From positions 1 through 8,815 of the forward strand of contig DQYP01000084.1 in NCBI GenBank assembly GCA_011043375.1: a DNA stretch of 8,815 nt, in the 5' to 3' direction. The position numbers and the translations under genes are program-made. Under the pieces are notes generated by a model, which saw only the letters and a program-made list of their open reading frames with translations, ran no database searches and was not told the DNA's origin. This document shows positions 1-6,517 of this stretch, piece by piece; within the stretch, counting starts at the first letter, position 1, and each line of letters begins with the position of its first letter. This stretch comes from Thermotogaceae bacterium. Its GTDB lineage: Bacteria; Thermotogota; Thermotogae; B21-G9; HyVt-16.

Positions 1-138
1 GCATCGGAAGGCGATTATATTCTTCTGAGCCCAGCAGGTGCAAGCTTTGATATGTTTGATGATTATAAACATCGGGGTAAGACATTTAAAAAAATTGTGT
101 TTGATATCTTAAAGGGGAATGGTTGCAATGAACACTGA
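1..138 (+). CDS. murD: MurD, UDP-N-acetylmuramoylalanine--D-glutamate ligase (3' end only)
   Basis: Only the last 45 codons are present, open from the window edge to TGA at 136-138. They contain LLSPAGASFDMFDDYKHRG, which matches the MurD C-terminal signature (LLSPACASFDxFxxFxxRG) in the third, ligand-binding domain; the rest of the gene lies to the left. MurD is the cytoplasmic ATP-dependent ligase that adds D-glutamate to UDP-MurNAc-L-Ala. The stop falls 11 nt inside the ftsW reading frame if ftsW starts at 128, so the two are probably translationally coupled. The position directly before ftsW, murG and murC supports the call and separates it from MurE, MurF or folylpolyglutamate synthase. 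The catalytic centre is outside the window and cannot be checked. Confidence 0.9.
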   Translation, partial: ASEGDYILLSPAGASFDMFDDYKHRGKTFKKIVFDILKGNGCNEH

Positions 139-1216
139 GGCGAAAAGTCTCTTATTTATATTGGTAACCATAATTGCGATTGGATTGGTTGTGCTATACA
201 GTGCTTCATACATAACCGCCTTCAAGTGGCCATATCCAAGTTTTGATTATTACCTTAAAAGACAAACTTTTGCGATTTTGGTAGGCCTTGTTGCTATGTT
301 GATTACTTCCTTGATAGATTATCGCGTTCATAGAAAATACGTGCTTCACTATTATATGATCGTTTTTGCACTGCTGGTAATTGCTCTTGCATTTCCAGGA
401 AAAGGTGGATCGAGAAGATGGATTGATTTAGGGTATTTTGATCTTCAACCATCTGAATTGACAAAACTTTTGATAATAATATTTGTCGCTCACTATGCCG
501 AGAAACAGAAGAAGTATATGAAAACATTCATCAAGGGATTCATGATTCCCGTTGCTTTTATAGGATTTTTGTTGTTTTTCGTTTTTATCGAACCGGATTT
601 GAGTACAACAATTTACCTCATTTTTCTTTTTCTCATTATGTTATATATTGGTGGAGCACGTGATATTTACATTCTATCGATGATAGGCTTGGGAGTTTTA
701 ACCCTTTTTATCGCCTACAAATTCGAGCTTTTGAGGGATTATCAAATAGAGAGAATAAAGAATTTTGTTGATATAGTAACCGGTAATGGGAAAAATGTTT
801 GGCATCAGACGAGTAGTTCAATTCATGCCATAAAGAATGGTGGAATATTGGGATTAGGTCTTGGATTTGGAGAATTGAAATATTATATTCCTGTTCAATT
901 CAGTGATTTTGTATTTGCGGTGTTAGGTGAAGAACTTGGGTTTGTTGGAATATCAGGGTTACTGGTTTTGTACATTTTGATGGTTAGACAAATGTTGAAA
1001 GCTGCTTTTGAATCTATAAAAGATGATTTTGGTAGAATGATCATAGTTGGATATGCTTTCATGGTTTTATTACAAGTAACTATAAATATCTCGGTTGTTT
1101 TGGGAATACTCCCAATTACTGGTTTGACACTGCCTTTCATAAGTTACGGTGGAAGTTCTATATTGGTTTTCTTGGCAGGATATGGACTTGTATTAAGCAC
1201 GATAACGCATCAATGA
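128..1216 (+). CDS. ftsW: FtsW, SEDS-family septal peptidoglycan glycosyltransferase
   Basis: A 362-residue polytopic inner-membrane protein of the FtsW/RodA/SpoVE (SEDS) family, which polymerises lipid II into glycan strands together with a class B penicillin-binding protein. Visible family motifs are GSRRWIDLG and QPSELTK (RRW at 96-98), EPDLSTT (from 155), LGLGLGFGELKYYIP, SDFVFAVLGEELG (Asp260 aligns with the Asp essential in RodA/FtsW), and PITGLTLPFISYGGSS near the C-terminus. About ten hydrophobic segments fit the family, and the length is normal. ATG 128 is preferred over the upstream in-frame ATG 119, because the Shine-Dalgarno AAAGGGG (111-117) is 10 nt from 128 but only 1 nt from 119. 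It is called FtsW rather than RodA from its place between murD and murG; sequence alone does not settle that. Confidence 0.93.
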   Translation: MNTEAKSLLFILVTIIAIGLVVLYSASYITAFKWPYPSFDYYLKRQTFAILVGLVAMLITSLIDYRVHRKYVLHYYMIVFALLVIALAFPGKGGSRRWIDLGYFDLQPSELTKLLIIIFVAHYAEKQKKYMKTFIKGFMIPVAFIGFLLFFVFIEPDLSTTIYLIFLFLIMLYIGGARDIYILSMIGLGVLTLFIAYKFELLRDYQIERIKNFVDIVTGNGKNVWHQTSSSIHAIKNGGILGLGLGFGELKYYIPVQFSDFVFAVLGEELGFVGISGLLVLYILMVRQMLKAAFESIKDDFGRMIIVGYAFMVLLQVTINISVVLGILPITGLTLPFISYGGSSILVFLAGYGLVLSTITHQ

Positions 1217-1220
1217 TCTC

Positions 1221-1227
1221 AGAGGTG
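1221..1227 (+). promoter_or_regulatory. Ribosome binding site selecting a TTG start for murG
   Basis: AGAGGTG lies 6 nt before TTG 1234. The other candidate start, ATG 1213, overlaps the ftsW stop as ATGA but has no purine-rich site before it. Starting at TTG gives an N-terminus of MKVILAGGGTGGH, the usual MurG beginning, while the ATG adds seven residues that the family normally lacks. Ribosomes ending ftsW at 1216 would be a few bases from this site, so coupled re-initiation is likely. Confidence 0.65.
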
Positions 1228-1233
1228 AAAAAT

Positions 1234-2334
1234 TTGAAAGTCATTTTGGCAGGTGGCGGAACTGGTGGCCACTTTTATCCAGCAGTTGCGGTCTATCAGG
1301 AATTAAGATCGAGGTTTGAGAACTTGGAAGCTCATTATGTGGCTGTTGAAGGTGGAATAGAATCACGCCAACTTCCACGGGAATATCCAGAAATCTTTAT
1401 TCACAAAGTGAGAACTAAGGGATTTTTGAGGCCTTTATATAATCCAAAGAATCTTTTGATTTTGTTGAAAAACTTTCTTTTATTCCAAAAAATAAAAGAT
1501 TTACTCAAGGATTTAAAACCTGATTTCGCTTTTCTAACGGGTGGTTATATTTGTGCTTCTGTGGGAATCGCATGTGAATCTTTGAAAATACCCTTTTTCA
1601 TTCACGAGCAAAACTATTTCCCAGGGATGACGAATAGGTTTTTAGCTAAAAAAAGTAATGGTATTTTCCTGAGCTTTGAAGGAAGCAAAAAATATTTTAG
1701 TCGTTTTGAAGAGAAAGTAATAATCAGCGGAAATCCTGTTAGAAAAGTGGAAGTAGATAGAGAAAAACTCTTAAAAGAACTTAATTTTGATCCAAATGCT
1801 CCTTTCATTGTTGTGATGGGTGGAAGTAGAGGATCCGAGTCGATAAATTTCAATATGATGAAAGTCTATGAGATGTTAGAAGAAAAAAATACAAATTGGC
1901 AATTTATACATTCAACTGGGAATGAGGAAATAGCAAGAAAAATAAATAATGCCCACAAGTTTGTGAGAGCTTTTACTTTTGTGGATGGAATGGTAAAATA
2001 CATTTCAGTTGCCAATGCGATGGTATCACGTGCAGGTGCAACAACCATTGCAGAGGCTATAGCTTATAGAGTACCTGTCATATTGATTCCCTGGCCTCAT
2101 GCTGTAGATAATCACCAGTTTAAGAATGCCGAAGCACTAATGAAAAAAGGTCTTGCGGTGATGTTAATAGAAGAATCCTTGACATCGCAGATTTTGTTTG
2201 AAATGCTCTGGAATGTAATAGTAGGTAAAAAAGGTGAGGATTTAAGGTACAACTTATCGAAGGTATATTTTGGAGACCCTACAAAGAAAATAGTTGACAC
2301 TATATTGGGATTTCTAAAATCGGGAAGGAGGTAA
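1234..2334 (+). CDS. murG: MurG, UDP-GlcNAc:lipid I N-acetylglucosaminyltransferase
   Basis: A GT28-family glycosyltransferase of 366 residues (373 if started at ATG 1213). It transfers GlcNAc from UDP-GlcNAc to lipid I on the cytoplasmic membrane face, making lipid II, the substrate of FtsW. The N-terminal lipid I domain shows the glycine-rich loop GGGTGGH (residues 7-13), HEQN at 124-127, and GMTNRFLAKK. GNPVR marks the approach to the C-terminal UDP-GlcNAc domain, which carries GGSRGS at 196-201 (usually GGSQGA), SRAGATTIAEA from 265 with the conserved Glu at 274, and the DNHQxxNA motif at 292-299. All key motifs are intact. It follows ftsW directly, and murC begins only 8 nt after its stop; murC's ribosome site is made from the last murG codons. 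Confidence 0.95.
   Translation: MKVILAGGGTGGHFYPAVAVYQELRSRFENLEAHYVAVEGGIESRQLPREYPEIFIHKVRTKGFLRPLYNPKNLLILLKNFLLFQKIKDLLKDLKPDFAFLTGGYICASVGIACESLKIPFFIHEQNYFPGMTNRFLAKKSNGIFLSFEGSKKYFSRFEEKVIISGNPVRKVEVDREKLLKELNFDPNAPFIVVMGGSRGSESINFNMMKVYEMLEEKNTNWQFIHSTGNEEIARKINNAHKFVRAFTFVDGMVKYISVANAMVSRAGATTIAEAIAYRVPVILIPWPHAVDNHQFKNAEALMKKGLAVMLIEESLTSQILFEMLWNVIVGKKGEDLRYNLSKVYFGDPTKKIVDTILGFLKSGRR
2325..2332 (+). promoter_or_regulatory. Ribosome binding site of murC, inside the murG 3' end
   Basis: AAGGAGGT, nearly full complementarity to the 16S rRNA tail, covers the last two Arg codons of murG and runs into its stop. The in-frame TTG at 2343 is 10 nt away. A weaker GGAG (2360-2363) sits 6 nt before another in-frame TTG at 2370, which would give a protein nine residues shorter. 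The first is preferred for site strength. Confidence 0.6.
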
Positions 2335-2342
2335 TTCAACAA

Positions 2343-3752
2343 TTGAAACAGCAGAAAATGGAGAAAAAATTGAAAAAAATGAGGGCACATTTCGTCGGAA
2401 TAGGTGGAATAGGTATGAGTGCTTTGGCACTTTTAGCCAAAGACCTTGGTTGGGAAGTATACGGTTCAAATATAGATAGAAACGAAATCGTGAAGGAAAT
2501 CTCTAAAAAGGGAATAAAAGTTTTCATAGGTCATTCAAGCAATAACTGGATGGACCCGGATGTAGTGGTAGTAAGCTCCGCGGTTCCAAAAGATAATCCA
2601 GAGCTCTTTAAAGCCACAATCTCAAACGTGGAGATTATAGAACGCCTACGCTTTTTTTCGAGGTTGGCAAAGGATTTCAAAGTTCTCTCGGTAACAGGGA
2701 CAGATGGTAAAACTACCACTACAGCTATGCTCGGTCACATAGTTCAAGAAAGCGGTTACGATCCAACAATAATACTTGGAGGAATCCATCCCATTTTCAA
2801 AAATTATAAGAAGGGAAACGGGAAATATATGGTTGCAGAGATAGATGAGAGTGATGGTAAATTTGCGGATTTCAGTTCTTATGCGAGTATAATAACCAAT
2901 GTAAGGTATGATCATCTAAACAATTATGGTGGAAGAATAGAAAGATATTTAGAGCATTTCAGAAATTTCATAATGAACACCAGTGAAATAATGGTGTATA
3001 ACCTCGATGATATGTGTGAAATCTCCCGAAAACTCTTCAATGAATTCAGAGGTAAATTGGTAACATTTGGGATAAACTCTCAAAATGCGGATTACACAGC
3101 TATAAACATCTTCATGGAAAAATCGAAGTCTTTTTTTGACCTCGTTGCTTATGGTAGTTTTGTAGGAAGGATAACGGTTCCAATACCCGGTATTCACAAT
3201 GTATACAATGCGCTTTCAGCAATTGCTCTGAGCATGGAGTTGGGAATGGAAATAGATGCTATACAACAAGCTATGAAAACTTACAAAAGTGTTGACAGAA
3301 GATTTAGTATCAGATTCAAGGACAATAGGAAGCAGGTTTATGTATTGGATGATTACGCACACACTCCAATGGAAATAAAGTATACAGTAGATACTGTTAG
3401 AAAGGTTTTCGAAGGAAAAAAATTGGTGGCTATATTCCAGCCTCATAGATATTCGAGATTGGCAATGGAAAATGGACGTTTTTCATATTCTCTTCTGAAA
3501 GCCGATGAAGTAATCATTACCAAGGTCTATAGTGCGTATGAAGAAGAAATTCCGGGAGTTTCAGCTCGGGAAGTTCATGAGAAATTGCACGAACTTGGAA
3601 AAAAAACTTGGTATGTTGAGAATTTTGACGAGTTGGAGAGAAAGCTTGAAGCTTTTGAGAAACGCAATACGGTGTTCTTGTTTTTGGGAGCTGGTGATAT
3701 AAGCATGTTTGCAACAAATTGGGTAAAAAAATTGTCTCCTCAGCATAAGTGA
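2343..3752 (+). CDS. murC: MurC, UDP-N-acetylmuramate--L-alanine ligase
   Basis: A 469-residue cytoplasmic Mur ligase that adds L-Ala to UDP-MurNAc with ATP, the first peptide step of peptidoglycan synthesis. The N-terminal UDP-binding fold has HFVGIGGIGMSALA (about 15-28). The central ATPase domain has the P-loop VTGTDGKTTTT from 117, an AEIDESDGKF segment, and a Mur-ligase segment around TNVRYDHLNNYGG. The C-terminal domain has HNVYNALSAIAL, DDYAHTP at 336-342, FQPHRYSRL and LGAGDIS. Most MurC proteins read GTHGKT at the P-loop; the Asp here agrees with my recollection of Thermotoga maritima MurC. TTG 2343 is chosen from the strong upstream ribosome site; TTG 2370 or ATG 2379 are alternatives, and the residues before MRAHFVG are a Lys-rich extension that may not be translated. 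Its last codons form part of a terminator shared with the convergent acp gene. Confidence 0.95.
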   Translation: MKQQKMEKKLKKMRAHFVGIGGIGMSALALLAKDLGWEVYGSNIDRNEIVKEISKKGIKVFIGHSSNNWMDPDVVVVSSAVPKDNPELFKATISNVEIIERLRFFSRLAKDFKVLSVTGTDGKTTTTAMLGHIVQESGYDPTIILGGIHPIFKNYKKGNGKYMVAEIDESDGKFADFSSYASIITNVRYDHLNNYGGRIERYLEHFRNFIMNTSEIMVYNLDDMCEISRKLFNEFRGKLVTFGINSQNADYTAINIFMEKSKSFFDLVAYGSFVGRITVPIPGIHNVYNALSAIALSMELGMEIDAIQQAMKTYKSVDRRFSIRFKDNRKQVYVLDDYAHTPMEIKYTVDTVRKVFEGKKLVAIFQPHRYSRLAMENGRFSYSLLKADEVIITKVYSAYEEEIPGVSAREVHEKLHELGKKTWYVENFDELERKLEAFEKRNTVFLFLGAGDISMFATNWVKKLSPQHK

Positions 3753-3764
3753 GCTGAGGAGACA
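3725..3764 (-). terminator. Rho-independent terminator of acp, shared with murC
   Basis: Perfect 11-bp arms GTCTCCTCAGC (3734-3744) and GCTGAGGAGAC (3753-3763), plus one outer T-A pair, enclose an 8-nt loop holding the murC stop codon. Read leftward, the stem is followed after one base by seven T residues (3731-3725), giving a textbook terminator 26 nt after the acp stop. Read rightward, it is followed by ATTGATTATTT, a poor U-tract, so termination of the dcw operon here would be weaker. Stem and U-tract lie inside the last murC codons. Confidence 0.88.
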
Positions 3765-3789
3765 TTGATTATTTCAATCGGAATTTGAT

Positions 3790-4131
3790 TCAGATGAAAT
3801 CTTCTTCATCATCTTCAGTGTCGTCTAAATACTCTTCCTCAACAACCTCATCGAATAGATCCTCATCGCCTTCATCGTTATCAGAGGAATTATTGAGTCT
3901 TTTTGAGATGTATTCAACAACATCCTTAACCGTCTGAAGTTTCTCCACATCTTCATCTTCAACTTTAACACCAAATTCGTCTTCAAATGCCATTACTAAA
4001 TCTACAATATCCAGAGAATCCGCTCCAAGATCATCGATAAAAGATGATGAGAGCTTTATATCCTCTTCTTCCACATTTAACTTATCTACGATTATGTTCT
4101 TGGTAATCTGGAATATTTCCTGTTTTGTCAT
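3790..4131 (-). CDS. acpP: Acyl carrier protein with an acidic C-terminal extension
   Basis: ACP carries growing fatty acyl chains on a 4'-phosphopantetheine arm for type II fatty-acid synthesis and phospholipid or lipid assembly in the cytoplasm. Residues 1 to about 80 form a complete ACP: a four-helix pattern with DDLGADSLDIVDLVMAFE, the pantetheine-accepting Ser being Ser39. ACPs usually end there (about 76-82 residues), but this one continues to 113. Residues 82-113 contain 19 Asp/Glu and no Lys or Arg, with a few spaced hydrophobics (LF, VV, YL, FI). The reading frame is continuous. The start is well set: AAGGAGGG (4138-4145) lies 6 nt before ATG. The gene has its own consensus promoter and terminator, so it is probably monocistronic. 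The neighbouring fab genes commonly beside acpP are absent. The ACP call is secure; the role of the tail is unknown. Confidence 0.95.
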   Translation of the reverse strand: MTKQEIFQITKNIIVDKLNVEEEDIKLSSSFIDDLGADSLDIVDLVMAFEDEFGVKVEDEDVEKLQTVKDVVEYISKRLNNSSDNDEGDEDLFDEVVEEEYLDDTEDDEEDFI

Positions 4132-4151
4132 TTTAATCCCTCCTTAGCTTT

Positions 4152-4167
4152 ATGAGTAAGCACTCAT
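4152..4167. promoter_or_regulatory. 16-bp palindrome in the acp leader, possible repressor operator
   Basis: ATGAGT (4152-4157) and ACTCAT (4162-4167) are perfect inverted arms around a 4-nt centre. The site lies between the acp -10 box and its ribosome site, roughly +14 to +30 of the expected transcript, where a bound repressor would block transcription. Size and TGA...TCA arms resemble TetR-type fatty-acid regulator operators in form (for example Bacillus FadR), but the regulator is unknown. A small RNA hairpin is the alternative. Confidence 0.45.
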
Positions 4168-4187
4168 TTTCTCCCAACTGAAAGAAT

Positions 4188-4215
4188 ATTATATTATAGA
4201 ATCCCACATTGTCAA
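4188..4215 (-). promoter_or_regulatory. Sigma-70-type promoter of acp
   Basis: Read leftward, TTGACA (4215-4210) and TATAAT (4193-4188) are both perfect consensus hexamers with a 16-bp spacer. A second TATAAT at 4198-4193 overlaps the first but would leave only 11 bp. The expected start is near 4182, giving a leader of about 50 nt. A perfect-consensus promoter fits the high demand for ACP. Confidence 0.8.
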
Positions 4216-4245
4216 CTATTCAAAAAGTAAAAATTAATTGAAAAG

Positions 4246-4275
4246 GTGACATAATGTCCCTTGATATTGTATAAT
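4246..4275 (+). promoter_or_regulatory. Probable promoter of the RND exporter gene
   Basis: GTGACA (4246-4251, one mismatch to TTGACA) and a perfect TATAAT (4270-4275) are 18 bp apart, predicting a start near 4282. It is divergent from the acp promoter, with 30 bp between the two -35 boxes. The position means translation cannot start at the upstream TTG 4261 and supports TTG 4312. Confidence 0.6.
4248..4258. promoter_or_regulatory. 11-bp palindrome overlapping the exporter -35 box
   Basis: GACAT-A-ATGTC is a perfect inverted repeat. Outside one mismatch on each side it has partial further symmetry (a G-C pair at 4246/4260 and an A-T pair at 4244/4262). It covers the end of the -35 hexamer and the start of the spacer, a place where a repressor would block RNA polymerase. 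The binding protein is unknown, and short palindromes occur by chance in AT-rich DNA. Confidence 0.3.
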
Positions 4276-4297
4276 AATTCGGAATTTGTTTACTGTA

Positions 4298-4302
4298 GGG
4301 GG
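4298..4302 (+). promoter_or_regulatory. Ribosome binding site selecting TTG 4312
   Basis: GGGGG lies 9 nt before the in-frame TTG 4312 and is downstream of the predicted transcription start. No other in-frame start between 4261 and the first membrane segment has a comparable site; ATG 4360 is the only ATG option there. An out-of-frame ATG at 4304 opens just 11 codons. Confidence 0.55.
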
Positions 4303-4311
4303 AATGAAAAT

Positions 4312-6504
4312 TTGTCTAAAGAACCAGTTCCAAAATTGAATATTTACGATAGATATTCAATGTTTGTGAAAAGGAATAGAAGGAAACTTCTTTTATTGAT
4401 TATCATAGTGAACATCATTTCTTTTTTGGGGCTCATCAGAATACATATAAGTACAAACTTTGATGTGTTCATGCCAAAAAAGTCATATGAGAAAAACCTG
4501 TATGACAGAATGAATAAAACTTTCCAATCTGGTGAGCAATTGATGATAATGGTAGAATTTGAAAATAACGTGTTGAGTGTGGAAGGGTTAAAAGAACTTT
4601 TAAAAATTTCTGATTCAATCAAGATGATAAAAGGTGTAAAAAGCGTTATTTCACCACTTCCAGAGAAGGTTCCAATTGGATTCAAACTACTTGATGTGAA
4701 AGAAGTTTCCTCCAAAAACATTGATAAAGTGATTAAGTTCGTGATGGATATGAAGGAAACTGTGAATATAAAGGAAAAAGATGGTAAGTACTACGCCATG
4801 TATATTGTAATCCCAGAGGATCATGAAAATGTGATGAATATAACTAAAGGATTGAAAAAGGAATTGAAGAGCTATAAGTTCTACATTTCTGGAAATAGTT
4901 ATCTCGAATCGAAGATATTCGATTATATACTCTTGATAATCTTTATTCTGCCACCAACGGCGTTTTTCTTAATCGTAAATGTATTCAAATGGCAAATAGG
5001 AAATTTCAAAGCGACCATTTTTTCTGTCATGCCTGCAGGGATGGCCGCGTTGTGGACAATGGGAATCCTCGGATGGACAGGAAAAGATCTATCGGTTGTA
5101 ACTGTTTTGGTACCGATATTTACAATAGTCATGGGAAGTGCCGACGGATTACACTTTGTTTCACACTTTTTAGAGAACAAACAAAACGGTCTTCCAAATA
5201 CTAAATCATTATCCATAACACTCTCGAGTGTTGGTAGAGCGATGATAATGACCACTCTCACAACGATGGCTGGATTTATATCTCTCACAACTATAAACTC
5301 TCAATCTATGGTCCAAATGGGTTTTTTTGCAAGTATCGGTATAGGGCTCGCTGCTGTTGCAACCTGGTTTGTGTTGCCCGTGGTCTTAATTGAAAGTGGT
5401 GAGTTCAAATTCAAAAAAACATCGTTAAACATATCAAGCTTTTTCGAGAAGCTCTCAAACAAGAAAGCATTGATTATTTCAAGTTTGATCGTTATTCTTT
5501 TTATTCCCGGGTTATTCAATCTGAACGCAAATTTCAACGTATTAAAAATGTATAAAAGCTACACTGAAGTCAGAAAAAACGTGGAGAAAATTCAAGAGGT
5601 TTTCGGAAGTGCTTTGCCTGTCTTTTTGGCTTACAATCACAATAACATATTCGAACCAGAAATTGCGAACGATATTCTCGATTTGCAAAAACAGTTATTA
5701 AAAACTGGGAATGTCCAGAAAATTATTTCGATTTATGACATTATTTCACTTGTGAATGAACATTTATACGGTCAAAAAGGCTATCCACAACAAATTCCAA
5801 GGATATTACTGATAAAAAGACTTTTGCCTCAAGAACAATTGTTGAGTTTCGTGGATTCTGAAGGAAAAAACGGCAGAAGTATGATCTTTCTTAAAGATTT
5901 GGAAAATAACACTTTGAATAGTTTAAAGCAAGTAGTGGATTCATATAGAGGAACAGAAAGGAATCTCTATCTCGCTGGAACTCCTTTTGTAATAAAAGAA
6001 ATGAATGATTCAATAATTTCGCAGCAATTTAAATCTTTGACACTCGCCTTGATTTTAGTATTTGTGTTGCTATTATTATCACAGAGAAATCTCATAACCC
6101 CTTTGTTTTCCATTATTCCAATATCGATTACTTTGGTCGGACTCTTTGGTTTCATGGGATATTCGGGAATGGATCTGAATATCGTAACTATAACCATGGC
6201 AAGTATTGTCATAGGAGTTGGAATAGATTATTCCATACACTTCGTTGAGCTTTTCAAATATTATTCCAAAATGGGTAAAAATAATCCCTTGGAAAAAACA
6301 TTCAAAAGTGCATCAAAACCAATTCTTGCGAACGCTTTAGGACTTGCAATTGGGTTAACTGCTATGTTTCTATCACCATTAACTATACATTCGTACCTTG
6401 CAGGTATAATGTGGGTAACTATGATCATAAGCTCATTTGTTAGTTTGACATTGCTACCATTTTTAATTAAAGTATGGTATTCTAAGCATCAAAAAATTAA
6501 GTGA
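4312..6504 (+). CDS. RND-superfamily exporter, MMPL/Patched-like, two-domain
   Basis: A 730-residue inner-membrane protein with the duplicated layout of MMPL-type RND transporters, which use the proton gradient to move lipids or other hydrophobic molecules. Each half has one membrane helix (about 26-42 and 385-405), a large extracytoplasmic loop, then a cluster of five helices (about 207-345 and 575-725). Conserved points are TNFDVFMPKKS after the first helix, GSADGLHFVSHF with Asp278 in the first helical bundle, and the equivalent GVGIDYSIHFVE with Asp639 in the second; such central Asp residues are where proton coupling is expected. Lengths match bacterial RND predicted exporters (COG1033 type). 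It lacks an adjacent membrane-fusion protein or outer-membrane channel, so it is not a classical AcrB-like drug pump. It is transcribed divergently from acp, suggesting but not proving lipid export. The substrate cannot be read from sequence. Confidence 0.85.
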   Translation: MSKEPVPKLNIYDRYSMFVKRNRRKLLLLIIIVNIISFLGLIRIHISTNFDVFMPKKSYEKNLYDRMNKTFQSGEQLMIMVEFENNVLSVEGLKELLKISDSIKMIKGVKSVISPLPEKVPIGFKLLDVKEVSSKNIDKVIKFVMDMKETVNIKEKDGKYYAMYIVIPEDHENVMNITKGLKKELKSYKFYISGNSYLESKIFDYILLIIFILPPTAFFLIVNVFKWQIGNFKATIFSVMPAGMAALWTMGILGWTGKDLSVVTVLVPIFTIVMGSADGLHFVSHFLENKQNGLPNTKSLSITLSSVGRAMIMTTLTTMAGFISLTTINSQSMVQMGFFASIGIGLAAVATWFVLPVVLIESGEFKFKKTSLNISSFFEKLSNKKALIISSLIVILFIPGLFNLNANFNVLKMYKSYTEVRKNVEKIQEVFGSALPVFLAYNHNNIFEPEIANDILDLQKQLLKTGNVQKIISIYDIISLVNEHLYGQKGYPQQIPRILLIKRLLPQEQLLSFVDSEGKNGRSMIFLKDLENNTLNSLKQVVDSYRGTERNLYLAGTPFVIKEMNDSIISQQFKSLTLALILVFVLLLLSQRNLITPLFSIIPISITLVGLFGFMGYSGMDLNIVTITMASIVIGVGIDYSIHFVELFKYYSKMGKNNPLEKTFKSASKPILANALGLAIGLTAMFLSPLTIHSYLAGIMWVTMIISSFVSLTLLPFLIKVWYSKHQKIK

Positions 6505-6511
6505 TTCTTAA
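6491..6511 (-). terminator. Weak terminator of the DUF192 operon
   Basis: Read leftward, a short stem TTAAG/CTTAA (6511-6507 with 6501-6497, 5-nt loop) is followed directly by six T residues (6496-6491). The stem is only 5 bp and mostly A-T, so it would be weak. It starts 7 nt after the DUF192 stop and lies in the last codons of the convergent exporter gene. No rightward terminator is visible for the exporter. Confidence 0.3.
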
Positions 6512-6517
6512 GGTCAA

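Noticed and set aside
1213..1233. ATG start of murG overlapping the ftsW stop (ATGA)
   Set aside because: There is no ribosome site before it, and it adds seven residues that MurG proteins normally lack; TTG 1234 has AGAGGTG 6 nt upstream.
2294..2320. Internal promoter TTGACA-15-TAAAAT ahead of murC
   Set aside because: The spacer is short, and the predicted start near 2327 would cut through murC's ribosome site. It probably occurs by chance in coding DNA.
4261..4311. Upstream TTG start giving a 747-residue exporter
   Set aside because: It lies before the -10 box of the likely promoter and has no ribosome site; the extra residues do not resemble the family.
4304..4339. Out-of-frame ATG 4304 opening an 11-codon leader peptide
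   Set aside because: It is too short to support, and the GGGGG site fits TTG 4312 better.
4344..4721. 125-codon leftward frame opposite the exporter gene
   Set aside because: Antisense to conserved MMPL sequence, no recognisable domain and no start signals.
4989..5204. 71-codon rightward frame inside the exporter gene
   Set aside because: It overlaps in another frame a strongly conserved membrane segment, with no ribosome site; a shadow of the real gene.
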